DNA from: Bacterioplanoides sp965200585
GTDB taxonomy: Bacteria; Pseudomonadota; Gammaproteobacteria; Pseudomonadales; Oceanobacteraceae
Length of the DNA: 64,000 nt
Strand: one strand, 5' to 3'
Assembly (NCBI RefSeq): GCF_965200585.1
Contig: NZ_OZ241361.1
The translations under genes were made by a program, and so were the position numbers. The notes beneath the pieces were generated by a model. That model saw only the letters and a program-made list of their open reading frames with translations. It made no database searches and was not told the origin of the DNA. Positions 24,667 to 33,713 of the stretch are shown in pieces (position 1 is the stretch's first letter; every line of letters starts with the position of its first letter).

Positions 24667-25386
24667 TCACATACCATACTTTTTCAGAATGGTGGCATAG
24701 GTGCCATTCTCTTTGATGGTCTGTAAGCCACGATTAAAAGCATTAATCAGCTGCTGACCACGCGGGTTGCTGATACCACTACTGACATACAACGGATTCT
24801 GAGACAGTGGCTGTTGTGAGAAGTGAAAGTCTTGTGGATGAAAGCCCTGGGACTTCATCAATGCGCGAGCTGCAATCTCATCATCCAATGTCAGGTCAAT
24901 ACGATCGCGGGCGAGCTTTTTCAGATTAGCCGTCAGGTCATAGGCTTCATAACGATTAAAATGGGTTGCCTGGCTGAAGGCATCGTCATAGCCATAATTT
25001 CTGGCGACACCCACCGATTTCCCCATCAGGCTCAACAAGCCATCATATTCAAAGGGGGTGCTTGCCCGGGAAATAAAAGTAATACGGTTGCTGATATAAG
25101 AATCACTGAAATACAAAAACTGATTACGCTGGGTTGTTTTCCAGGTAGCAATTAATAAATCAATATTCGCTTTTCTGACTTCATTTAATGCCCGGCTCCA
25201 GGGCAGAATTTTTAATTCCAGCTGGTAACCCTGCGAGGCCAGAGCAGCTCGGGCCAATTCAACTGACAGACCAGATTGTCCATCCTCATAAATAAACGGA
25301 GGCCAGGGATCCTGAGCGGCGGTGATGGTTTCTGCATGACTGCTAATACAAAATAAAAATAATAATCCTGTTATTAATTTTCTCAT
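24667..25386 (-). CDS. Periplasmic amino-acid-type solute-binding protein (orphan)
   Basis: This 239-residue protein has a signal peptide (about 1-18) and a bacterial extracellular solute-binding family 3 fold. Landmarks are AAQDPWPPFIYEDGQSGLSVELARAAL near the N-terminus, the PWSRALNEVRKANIDLL hinge region, and the C-terminal INAFNRGLQTIKENGTYATILKKYG. No ABC permease or ATPase gene is nearby. It lies 71 bases downstream of a large PAS-GGDEF-EAL sensor on the same strand, so it may feed a signalling or scavenging role rather than a classical transporter; this is inference. Confidence 0.85.
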   Translation of the reverse strand: MRKLITGLLFLFCISSHAETITAAQDPWPPFIYEDGQSGLSVELARAALASQGYQLELKILPWSRALNEVRKANIDLLIATWKTTQRNQFLYFSDSYISNRITFISRASTPFEYDGLLSLMGKSVGVARNYGYDDAFSQATHFNRYEAYDLTANLKKLARDRIDLTLDDEIAARALMKSQGFHPQDFHFSQQPLSQNPLYVSSGISNPRGQQLINAFNRGLQTIKENGTYATILKKYGM

Positions 25387-25457
25387 GGTGCTGAATTCCT
25401 GACGCCGATAAATCGGTATGTGATAGTACCATGATAACGTTATTTCGATTGGTGCGG

Positions 25458-28400
25458 CTAGTGATGCAGAAACTCCTGGAATGTCGGCTCGGGAACCGGC
25501 TTACTGAAATAAAATCCCTGAACTTCTTCACACTCTGCCTGCTGTAAAAACACCAGTTGTTGTTGGGTTTCCACACCTTCAGCAATCACTCCCATGCCCA
25601 GGTTATGCGCCATCGCAATAATAGTGCGGGTAATCTGAGCATCATCGTTATTATCAGGCAGATTGCGGATAAAACTCTGATCAATTTTTAAGGTGTCTAC
25701 CGGGAATTGCTTCAGATAATTTAATGATGAGTAACCGGTGCCAAAATCATCAATGGCAGTTTGTACACCCAGTTCCGATAAGGCATTTAATACATCTAAC
25801 GTATGCTGAAGATTATCAATAAGAATGCTTTCGGTTAATTCCAGTTCAAGCTGCGATGCCTGAATACCGGCTTTGAGAATGGCATTGGTGACCTGTTCAA
25901 CAAAATTATCCTGTTTAAACTGCAACGCTGATACATTGACGGCAATACGTTCGATGTTATATCCCTGTTGTTGCCAACGTGAGAAGTGCTGGCAGGCCTG
26001 TTCCAGTACCCATTGGCCTATCGGAATAATCAGGCCGGTATCTTCCATAATCGGAATAAATACCCCGGGAGAAACAAATCCTTTTTGCGGATGTTGCCAG
26101 CGTAGTAATACTTCAGCACCAACGACCTGGCTGTCAGAACAGCGATACTGCGGCTGGAAATACAATTCCAGTTCGTTACGTTTCAGAGCGTGGCGTAAAT
26201 CATTTTCCAGTTCGAGTAATTCAACCGCTTTTTGATTCATTTTCTGATTAAAGAACTGCACATTATCACGCCCTTGCTCTTTGGCGTGATACATCGCCAT
26301 ATCCGAACTTTTTAATAACTCAATAACACTGCTGCTGTCGTCCGGGTAGATGGATATGCCGATGCTGGCGCTGATAAAAACTTCCCGCTGGCCCAGTTTA
26401 AACGGTTGATGCAGTGCATGGAGAATGCGCTCACCCACTTTGACCGCGGTATCCGCTGCAGCATCGCCATTTTTCTGACCGCTGATGGCGATGGTAAATT
26501 CATCACCACCAATACGGCACACCAGATCCTGTTTTTTTATGCAGTGGCGCAGGCGCTCAGCGACTTCTTTTAAAACCTGATCACCGGCCGGGTGACCCAT
26601 GGAATCATTGATGGGTTTAAAGCGATCAAGGTCGATAAATAATAACGCAACCGCCTGCTGCTGATGGTTTGCCTGCTGTAGCATTGTTTCCAGTCGTTCA
26701 TGCAACTGGCTGCGATTCGGCAAGCCTGTCAGAGGATCGAAATACGCCAGTTTATGAATACGCTCTTCAATGGCTTTACGATCGGTAATGTCCGACATAA
26801 TCACAATCAGACTCTGAATTTCCCGCTCTTCATCACGGATAGCGCTCACACCCGCCCAGCCAGTGTGCATGGTCTGATCGGCATGGCGGAAGAATAATTC
26901 ACCACTCCAGTAACCATCGACCACCAGGGATTTACCAATGTCTTCAAAAAAGCTGGCGTCGTGGTGCTCTGGCGAAATCAGAAAATCCGGTGTGTTGCCA
27001 ATAATATCTTCCACATCGTACCCGGTAATCTGAGAGAAGGCGGTATTGGTGCTGGCAATATTCAGATTTTTATCAGTGATCAGAATGGCTTCGTTAGAAC
27101 TCTGGAAAACCTCGGCTGCCAGGTGTAATTCTTTTTCCAGCTGACGCGCTTCGGTGACATCCCGCGAGATGCCGGATATGCCCTGCAGTTCACCGTCTTC
27201 ATTCCAGAGCAGGCTGGCTTCAATTTCCAGAATTTTTTCTTCACCGGATTTACAGAAGGCGACCATATCCTGACGAATCACATCGTCTTTGGAGGATGCG
27301 AAGTCCGGGTCTCTGGCGGGTGCCTTAATGCGACGTTTCATGGTTTTAACCAGCGCATTTAAATCGCTCTGCTGAAACACTGAGAAAACGCCTTCGCGTA
27401 ATAATTCATCCGGTTTGTAGCCCAGCGTTTTTTCCACTGATGAGCTGACAAAATTAAATGTCAGGTGCTGGTCAGTGGCCCAGATAATATCGTTGATGTT
27501 CTCGGCTAACAGTCGGTAGCGCCGTTCACTGTCGATAATAATTTCCTGAGCTTCCACTTCCTCTGTCACATCCCGGGCGGTGCCGATATAACGGGTGACA
27601 TTGCCATGTTGGTCGAAATTAAACGGCGTGTCATAAAACTTAATCACCCGGATGCTGCCATCCTGATGCATCATTCTGACCTGCGAGGTTTGGGTTTGTC
27701 CGGGTAATAATGTCCGGCGAATTTTTAACTCTCCGGGTAAGGCAGCAATATCATCCGGGTGTACCATGTTTTGCCAGAGTGTGGCGTTACTGTCGTCTTT
27801 TGAATAGCCCAGCATTTCGCCCAGCCTGCGGTTACCAAATAAGATGGTTTGTTGCAGTTGTTCGTCAAGGTCGATGACGTATACCAGATCCGGCATGGCT
27901 GCCATCACATTGGACCAGAAGTGTTCCCGTTCCTGAGTTTCCCGGGCAATACGATTGCGCTCGGTAATGTCCAGTAGGGTCATTAATGCGATATTTTCGG
28001 CACCTGAACGCAATGACAAATTAACCCATATATCAATGATGTTGCCGGCAAAGGTGGTCAGCTGCATCTCAAATTCGGTGGTTTCCAGATTGAGTGCCAG
28101 TGCTCTTTTTAGCGCCTGTTGATATTCTTCCGCGGAGGATTCCACCATATTGGCGCCATGCTCCAGTAAATACGGCAGATCACGAGCCTGGGTCAGCCGT
28201 ACTGCCGACTCATTAGCGCTGATTAATACCAGGTCGCTGAGTTGCCCCTGATACTGGCTGATATCAATTAAACAATGGGCAACACCGGCTTCCTCAAATA
28301 AGGCTTTATAGCGTAGCTGGCTTGCGGATAGAGCTTTAATGGCTTGCTCTGTTTCCGTTATGTCGCGTAACAGCCAGACCACGCCGTCAATCTGATCGGC

Positions 28401-29648
28401 GTTATAAAGCGGGTTATAGCGTTGTTCAAAGATACGTTGCTCATCACCAATGTCAGCCGTCAGGCGGTGGCCGGTTTCGTGCAGCAGTTCCAGCTCAGCT
28501 ATTTCCAGCCCCCGGTTCCATAATGCTTGTGGGTCTGACCAGGCATCGGAGAGCTGTTTGCCGTGAAAATCACTGGCACCATTGGCACGCAGCAGAGCCG
28601 CCCCTTTGGGGTTGGTGTAATTAATCACGCCATGTTCATCGGTGGCGATCAGGGCGTCGTCAATTGACATCAGTGTTTTGTCCGCCCGTGCCTCGGTTTC
28701 CCGGCGAATGGCTTCCAGGCGCTGCGACCGCAGGTCATAACGCAGCATATAAATCCATAACGAACACACCAATAGCAGTAAAACAGCAAAGACCATTAAT
28801 GGTTCACGAATGTGTCGCCATAGCAGGGTTTGTTGTTCTTTTTCTTCGGCTAACGCAACCAGATCCCAGGGCGTATTATGCAGTGGTGCACGGCTGATAA
28901 TGCGTTGTTGTTCGTCGGGTTGGAGCACAGGTTGAGAGTGGCTGCTGGCAAAGTAGCGCTCGCGAATGGAAATTCGGTTACTCTGGCGATCAATCATGGC
29001 CAGTTCAAATCCGGGAAAGCCGCCTTCATACACAATCTGCGAGAATTTGCTGTATGGCCGGCGTACGACTAACCAGTAAGACTGCTGCTGAATGACAAAG
29101 TGGCTGTAAATATAAAAACTGCCGTTACCACCGTAGCGCAATGAAAATACGCCGCTACTGGTCGAAGACGTTTTCTGCGCTTGAACTTGGCTGGCAATAT
29201 CAGTTATCTCACGCTGATCCTGAATAACTCCCTGATGCTTCAGGTACAGGCCCTGATCGTTAAAAACAAAGAAGCCGGTGAGGTTAAAAAACGCTCGCTG
29301 CATATCATCCCAGAGCTGTTGATCGTTCTGGGCTGTTTGAGCGAACAGATATTGCTCCAGCAGGGTAAGGTGATTGTGAATAAACAAGCGATTGGCGTGA
29401 AAACCAGACTGGCGCAACAGCTCCATTTGCTCAGCGTAGTTTTCAACGGTATGTGTCGCATTTTCCGCAAAGTGTTGCTGCTCAGCCTGCCATTGCTGGC
29501 GCGTGTTATAGGCAAGCATGGCTACTAAAACAACAAAGCTCAGTAATAATAACGAAGCATTCATCCTGAACGATGAACGATACGGTCTGTCTGTTGCCGC
29601 ACCACCAGATAAAGAGAAAATCATTCGCCCCCGGATCTTACCAATCAT
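25458..29648 (-). CDS. Membrane sensor with five PAS domains, GGDEF and EAL (c-di-GMP turnover)
   Basis: This 1396-residue protein has two membrane segments (about 29-48 and 285-305) flanking a periplasmic Cache-like sensor region. Five PAS domains follow, ending at DITETEQ, DITERNR, DVTEEVE, DVTEARQ and DITDRKA. Then come a GGDEF domain with intact RIGGDEF (residues 1047-1051) and an EAL domain with EVL at E1179-L1181 and the downstream DDFGTGYSSL and IKP-like metal motifs. Both synthase and phosphodiesterase activity are possible, and EVL is an accepted EAL variant. Alternative starts lie at 29624 and 29564. It faces away from ettA, and the solute-binding protein gene is downstream. Confidence 0.92.
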   Translation of the reverse strand: MIGKIRGRMIFSLSGGAATDRPYRSSFRMNASLLLLSFVVLVAMLAYNTRQQWQAEQQHFAENATHTVENYAEQMELLRQSGFHANRLFIHNHLTLLEQYLFAQTAQNDQQLWDDMQRAFFNLTGFFVFNDQGLYLKHQGVIQDQREITDIASQVQAQKTSSTSSGVFSLRYGGNGSFYIYSHFVIQQQSYWLVVRRPYSKFSQIVYEGGFPGFELAMIDRQSNRISIRERYFASSHSQPVLQPDEQQRIISRAPLHNTPWDLVALAEEKEQQTLLWRHIREPLMVFAVLLLLVCSLWIYMLRYDLRSQRLEAIRRETEARADKTLMSIDDALIATDEHGVINYTNPKGAALLRANGASDFHGKQLSDAWSDPQALWNRGLEIAELELLHETGHRLTADIGDEQRIFEQRYNPLYNADQIDGVVWLLRDITETEQAIKALSASQLRYKALFEEAGVAHCLIDISQYQGQLSDLVLISANESAVRLTQARDLPYLLEHGANMVESSAEEYQQALKRALALNLETTEFEMQLTTFAGNIIDIWVNLSLRSGAENIALMTLLDITERNRIARETQEREHFWSNVMAAMPDLVYVIDLDEQLQQTILFGNRRLGEMLGYSKDDSNATLWQNMVHPDDIAALPGELKIRRTLLPGQTQTSQVRMMHQDGSIRVIKFYDTPFNFDQHGNVTRYIGTARDVTEEVEAQEIIIDSERRYRLLAENINDIIWATDQHLTFNFVSSSVEKTLGYKPDELLREGVFSVFQQSDLNALVKTMKRRIKAPARDPDFASSKDDVIRQDMVAFCKSGEEKILEIEASLLWNEDGELQGISGISRDVTEARQLEKELHLAAEVFQSSNEAILITDKNLNIASTNTAFSQITGYDVEDIIGNTPDFLISPEHHDASFFEDIGKSLVVDGYWSGELFFRHADQTMHTGWAGVSAIRDEEREIQSLIVIMSDITDRKAIEERIHKLAYFDPLTGLPNRSQLHERLETMLQQANHQQQAVALLFIDLDRFKPINDSMGHPAGDQVLKEVAERLRHCIKKQDLVCRIGGDEFTIAISGQKNGDAAADTAVKVGERILHALHQPFKLGQREVFISASIGISIYPDDSSSVIELLKSSDMAMYHAKEQGRDNVQFFNQKMNQKAVELLELENDLRHALKRNELELYFQPQYRCSDSQVVGAEVLLRWQHPQKGFVSPGVFIPIMEDTGLIIPIGQWVLEQACQHFSRWQQQGYNIERIAVNVSALQFKQDNFVEQVTNAILKAGIQASQLELELTESILIDNLQHTLDVLNALSELGVQTAIDDFGTGYSSLNYLKQFPVDTLKIDQSFIRNLPDNNDDAQITRTIIAMAHNLGMGVIAEGVETQQQLVFLQQAECEEVQGFYFSKPVPEPTFQEFLHH

Positions 29649-29790
29649 GCCTTGTTATTATTTTCATCGTGTATTTATAACTCTGATATCAGTATAGACC
29701 GGTTTTCTCAGCCGCGATAAATTCCCGGGTGCCCTCCGGTGGACGGGCCTGTTAAAATGCCGACATTCATACTTTCAGGTAGATATTTCT

Positions 29791-31452
29791 ATGGCTCAAT
29801 ACGTATTCACCATGAACCGCCTGGGCAAGATTGTGCCGCCCAAGCGCCAGATTCTGCGTGACATTTCTCTGTCTTTTTTCCCGGGCGCTAAAATTGGCGT
29901 GCTGGGTCTTAATGGTGCCGGTAAATCCACGCTGTTGAAGATTATGGCGGGTATCGACACGGACTTTATTGGTGAAGCGCGTCCACAGCCGGATCTGAAC
30001 ATCGGCTACCTGCCGCAGGAGCCGGAACTGGATCCGAATAAAGATGTAAAAGGCAACGTCGAAGATGGCCTGGCTGAGCTGATGAATGCTAAGGCAGAAC
30101 TGGATGCAGTGTATGCCGCTTACGCTGAGCCGGATGCTGACTTCGATGCACTGGCGAAAAAGCAGGGACGTTTGGAAGCCATCATTGAAACCGCAGGCGG
30201 TCACGATGTTGATCGTCAGATGGAAATTGCGGCGGAAGCATTGCGTCTGCCAGCCTGGGATGCCGATGTTACCAAGCTGTCGGGTGGTGAGCGTCGTCGG
30301 GTGGCCTTGTGTCGCCTGCTGATGTCCAAGCCGGATATGTTGTTACTCGACGAACCAACCAACCACCTGGATGCCGAATCCGTTGGTTGGTTAGAGAAGT
30401 TCCTGGAAGAATACCCGGGCACTGTGGTGGCGATTACCCACGACCGCTATTTCCTCGATAACTGTGCTGAGTGGATTCTTGAACTGGACCGTGGTCACGG
30501 TATTCCATATCAGGGTAACTACACCACCTGGCTGGAAACCAAAGAGAAGCGTTTAGAGCAAGAGAAGAAAGAAGAAGAAGCTCACACTAAAGCCATCAAG
30601 CATGAGCTGGAGTGGGTACGCAAAGGCGCGAAAGGTCGTCAGGCTAAGAGCAAAGCCCGTTTAGCGCGCTTCGAAGAGATGAACTCGCGTGAGTTCCAGT
30701 CGCGTAACGAAACCAACGAAATTTATATTCCACCGGGTCCGCGCCTGGGTGACAAAGTTATCGAGTTCCATAACGTCAGCAAATCTTTCGGCGATCGTAT
30801 GCTGATTGATGACCTGAGTTTTACCGTTCCGGCCGGTGCCATTGTTGGCATTGTGGGTGGTAACGGTGCCGGTAAATCAACCCTGTTCCGTATGATCAAC
30901 GGCACCGAGACACCGGATTCCGGTGAAGTGGTCATGGGCGAAACCGTTAAGCTGGCATTTGTTGAACAGTTACGTGAAGAGCTGGACGACAGCAAAACCG
31001 TCTGGGAAGCCATCTCCGACGGCATGGATATGCTCAACATCAACGGCAAAGAATACCCAAGCCGCTCGTATATTGGCCGCTTTAACTTTAAAGGTGGTGA
31101 TCAGCAGAAACGGGTGGGTGATTTATCCGGTGGTGAACGTGGTCGTCTGCAACTGGCTTATACCCTGAAGCAGGGCGCCAACGTATTGCTGCTCGATGAA
31201 CCGTCCAACGATTTGGACGTGGAAACCTTACGTGCTCTTGAAGAAGCGATTGATGCTTTCCCTGGCACTGTGATGGTGGTATCCCACGACCGTTGGTTCC
31301 TGGATCGTATTGCGACGCATATTCTGGCGTATGAAGGTGATTCTAAGGTGAACTTCTTCGAAGGTAACTACACCGAATATGAAGAAGATCGTAAGAAACG
31401 TTTGGGCAACGACGCTCAGCCAAAACGGATGAAATATAAACGTTTGGCGTAG
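29791..31452 (+). CDS. ettA: Energy-dependent translational throttle protein EttA (ABC-F)
   Basis: EttA is a soluble ATPase that binds the ribosomal E site and gates the first peptide bond according to ATP/ADP level. The 553-residue protein has two ABC domains with Walker A GLNGAGKST and GGNGAGKST, signatures LSGGERRRVAL and LSGGERGRLQL, and Walker B LLLDEPTNHLDAES and LLLDEPSNDLDVET. The linker between them is highly charged (EKKEEEAHTKAIKHE). The length matches E. coli EttA (555). A palindromic repeat element follows 30 bases after the stop. Confidence 0.96.
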   Translation: MAQYVFTMNRLGKIVPPKRQILRDISLSFFPGAKIGVLGLNGAGKSTLLKIMAGIDTDFIGEARPQPDLNIGYLPQEPELDPNKDVKGNVEDGLAELMNAKAELDAVYAAYAEPDADFDALAKKQGRLEAIIETAGGHDVDRQMEIAAEALRLPAWDADVTKLSGGERRRVALCRLLMSKPDMLLLDEPTNHLDAESVGWLEKFLEEYPGTVVAITHDRYFLDNCAEWILELDRGHGIPYQGNYTTWLETKEKRLEQEKKEEEAHTKAIKHELEWVRKGAKGRQAKSKARLARFEEMNSREFQSRNETNEIYIPPGPRLGDKVIEFHNVSKSFGDRMLIDDLSFTVPAGAIVGIVGGNGAGKSTLFRMINGTETPDSGEVVMGETVKLAFVEQLREELDDSKTVWEAISDGMDMLNINGKEYPSRSYIGRFNFKGGDQQKRVGDLSGGERGRLQLAYTLKQGANVLLLDEPSNDLDVETLRALEEAIDAFPGTVMVVSHDRWFLDRIATHILAYEGDSKVNFFEGNYTEYEEDRKKRLGNDAQPKRMKYKRLA

Positions 31453-31481
31453 ACACGTCTTTGGCAAAATGATCTGGCTAT

Positions 31482-31585
31482 TTAAGTACAGATTATTTTT
31501 CTGCCGCCGCTCAGAAGGGCCATCCCAGGCCCTGCTGAGCTACCACAACATCCTGTTGTTGCTCCAAAAAACAATCTGTACTTAA
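31482..31585 (-). repeat. Twin-hairpin palindromic repeat, copy C
   Basis: Terminal inverted repeats of 19 bases (31482-31500 and 31567-31585, one mismatch) enclose two hairpins. GCTCAG-AGGGCC/GGCCCT-CTGAGC lies at 31509-31540, and ACAACA/TGTTGT at 31545-31559. Read on the minus strand the loops carry GGGAT and AGGAT, as in copies A and B near ribH. It lies just past ettA and may also act as an RNA 3' end. The remaining bases up to 31749 show nothing recognisable except the upstream region of the PilZ gene. Confidence 0.75.
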
Positions 31586-31749
31586 TTGGATACCGTTTTT
31601 ACGATAAACGTGCCTTCGGGGCGGCGGGGAAAAGCACCTGCTTACTTCCAGACAGTTCATTCCAGTGCACATAGATTCACTATTTCAGTTGCGAACGACA
31701 ATAAATCAGCTAAACCTAAGTCATAAGTAGCAGTAAAGAGTTCTCATTT

Positions 31750-32118
31750 ATGGAACCATCTTCAGAACAGCGTCAGTTTCAGCGTGTGCATTTTTTCCAG
31801 CGAGTACAGGTCAGTGATAACCACCATACTCAGGAAACACATTGCCTGGATATCAGTTTGCGCGGCATTTTATTGGTAGTGCCGGAAAATACTCAGTGGT
31901 CACTAGAGCAGCAGGTTAAGGTTGTGTTGCAGCTGACCGAAGATGAATCGATCACCATGATGTGCTCAGTCACGCATATTGATGATGATGTGGTGGGTTG
32001 CGCTTGTGATTCCATGGACCTCGATAGCCTGACCACACTGCGCCGTTTACTGGAATATAATCTGCAGGATCCGGCTGAAGTGAATCGTGAGCTGGGTGAG
32101 TTAATCCGCCAACGCTGA
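31750..32118 (+). CDS. PilZ-domain protein
   Basis: This single-domain protein of 122 residues probably binds c-di-GMP. The two ligand-binding PilZ motifs are present: an RxxxR-type N-terminal segment in RQFQRVHFFQRV (about residues 8-19), and DISLRG (about 36-41) matching D/NxSxxG. The C-terminal helix contains LTTLRRLLEYNLQDP. It stands alone between ettA and an FAA hydrolase gene. Its output partner is not visible. Confidence 0.88.
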   Translation: MEPSSEQRQFQRVHFFQRVQVSDNHHTQETHCLDISLRGILLVVPENTQWSLEQQVKVVLQLTEDESITMMCSVTHIDDDVVGCACDSMDLDSLTTLRRLLEYNLQDPAEVNRELGELIRQR

Positions 32119-32160
32119 TATACGATATACTCCACGCCTCAGAATTCTCCGGGGCGTTTT

Positions 32161-32847
32161 ATGTCTGCTGTCTTTTCTCCTGTTATTGATGGGCAACCAT
32201 CGTCACTGTCGTTTGGCAAAGTAGTTTGTGTTGGGCGCAACTATGCGGAACACGCAAAAGAGCTCAATAACCCGATTCCTTCCCAACCTATCCTGTTTAT
32301 GAAGCCAACCACGTCAGTGGTGCCAATGGATGAGCCGCTGGTTATTCCCCAAGATCAGGGCAGTGTGCACCATGAACTGGAAATCGCCTTGTTGATTGGT
32401 GAGCCATTGGCTAACGCTGAGGAATCAGACTGTGCACAAGCGATTGTGGGGGTAGGTCTGGCGCTGGATTTAACCCTGCGTGATGTACAGACCAAACTCA
32501 AAGAAAAAGGTCATCCATGGGAGCGGGCCAAAGCCTTCGATGGTGCTTGCCCGGTATCAGAGTTTGTTGGTGCCGATCACATTCAGGACTGGAATAACAT
32601 TCCGCTGCAACTCATACGTAACGGTGATATTCAGCAGCAAGGCAGCAGTGCTGAGATGTTATTTCCGATTTTGCCGCTGGTGGCACACATCAGTAAGGTG
32701 TTCAGCTTACAGCCGGGTGATCTGATTCTGACGGGTACACCCGCCGGAGTCGGGCCATTAGTCTCGGGCGATCAGTTAGAGGCAAAGCTGTTTGCTGAAC
32801 CTCTGGACTCTGATGTGTTGCTGCAGGTATCAACTCAGGTGTCTTAG
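32161..32847 (+). CDS. Fumarylacetoacetate hydrolase family protein
   Basis: This 228-residue FAH-superfamily protein is of the YcgM/acylpyruvase type. The divalent-metal ligands and family motifs are visible: VGRNYAEHAKELNN, the HHELEIALLIG Glu pair, ALDLTLRDVQTKLKEKGHPWERAKAFDGA, and the C-terminal LILTGTPAGVGPL. Substrates in the family are acylpyruvates, oxaloacetate or 2-keto-diacids, so the exact activity is open. It sits 42 bases after the PilZ gene and ends at a bidirectional terminator shared with ssb. Confidence 0.9.
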   Translation: MSAVFSPVIDGQPSSLSFGKVVCVGRNYAEHAKELNNPIPSQPILFMKPTTSVVPMDEPLVIPQDQGSVHHELEIALLIGEPLANAEESDCAQAIVGVGLALDLTLRDVQTKLKEKGHPWERAKAFDGACPVSEFVGADHIQDWNNIPLQLIRNGDIQQQGSSAEMLFPILPLVAHISKVFSLQPGDLILTGTPAGVGPLVSGDQLEAKLFAEPLDSDVLLQVSTQVS

Positions 32848-32882
32848 GCTTGGCGCCAGCTCTGATCAGAGTAAAAAACAAT

Positions 32883-32918
32883 AAAAAAGCGCTATCGGAA
32901 ACCCGGTAGCGCTTTTTT
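32883..32918. terminator. Bidirectional terminator between FAH gene and ssb
   Basis: The arms AAAAAAGCGCTA and TAGCGCTTTTTT pair over 12 bp with a GC-rich loop. The A and T runs give a U tract in both directions, suiting two convergent genes. Confidence 0.9.
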
Positions 32919-32939
32919 AGTATCTGCGATAACACTCCC

Positions 32940-33713
32940 TCAGAACGGGATATCGTCATCAAAGTCATCAAAGCTGTTGCTCGGTTGTGGAGCTGCTTGT
33001 TGTGGTGACTGTTGAGGCGCTTGCTGATAGCCACCTTGTTGTGGAGCCTGTTGTTGTGGGGAGTGCTGCGGCGCTTGGGCAGGACGTTGCTGCGGAGCAG
33101 CTTGATGAGCCATGCCTGGTTGTTGTGCCGGCGCTTGTTGTTGATAACCACCTGCCGAATTCATCGGTTGTGCCTGAGGCTGGGCAACCGGTTGTTGTGG
33201 TGCCTGCTGGGGTGCTGGTTGGGCTGTTTGTTGAGGTGCAGGCTGCTGATAACCTCCTTGTGGTTGAGGAGCAGCGGCCGGATTCATACCACCCATCGGC
33301 GCCGGATTCTGATTCATCATCTGGCTGGCTGATTGGAAGCCACCGGCAGGTGCGCCCATTCCACCGCCCATATTGTCGCCACGGCTATCCAGCATCAGCA
33401 TATCGTTGGCGATAATTTCAGTGGTGTAGCGTTTGATGCCGTCTTTTTCCCATTCGCGGGTGCGCAACTTACCTTCGAAGTAGGCTTTTGCGCCTTTTTT
33501 CAGGTACTGCTGAACAATTTCAGCCAGCTTGCCGTATACCGTAATGCGGTGCCATTCGGTTTGTTCAACCTTTTGTCCGGTTTGTTTATCGTTGTAGCTT
33601 TCATCCGTGGCTAATGACAAGTTAGCCACGGCATTGCCGTTTGGCATAAAACGAACTTCAGGGTCACGACCCAGAGTACCAATGAGTGTCACTTTGTTAA
33701 CGCTGCGACCCAT
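32940..33713 (-). CDS. ssb: Single-stranded DNA-binding protein, long Gln/Pro-rich tail
   Basis: SSB coats single-stranded DNA and recruits replication and repair partners through its C-terminal peptide. The OB fold occupies about residues 1-110 (MGRSVNKVTLIGTLGRDPEVR, then EWHRITVYGKLAEI, KAYFEGKLRTREW). The acidic tip DDFDDDIPF is intact. The linker between them is about 130 residues of Gln, Pro, Ala and Met, making the protein 257 residues against 178 in E. coli. It overlaps the upstream transporter gene by 17 bases, and uvrA lies upstream on the opposite strand. Confidence 0.96.
   Translation of the reverse strand: MGRSVNKVTLIGTLGRDPEVRFMPNGNAVANLSLATDESYNDKQTGQKVEQTEWHRITVYGKLAEIVQQYLKKGAKAYFEGKLRTREWEKDGIKRYTTEIIANDMLMLDSRGDNMGGGMGAPAGGFQSASQMMNQNPAPMGGMNPAAAPQPQGGYQQPAPQQTAQPAPQQAPQQPVAQPQAQPMNSAGGYQQQAPAQQPGMAHQAAPQQRPAQAPQHSPQQQAPQQGGYQQAPQQSPQQAAPQPSNSFDDFDDDIPF

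Noticed and set aside
32987..33415. A 142-codon open frame on the plus strand in ssb
   Set aside because: It arises from the repetitive Gln/Pro-coding tail of ssb on the opposite strand; it has no homology and no ribosome site.
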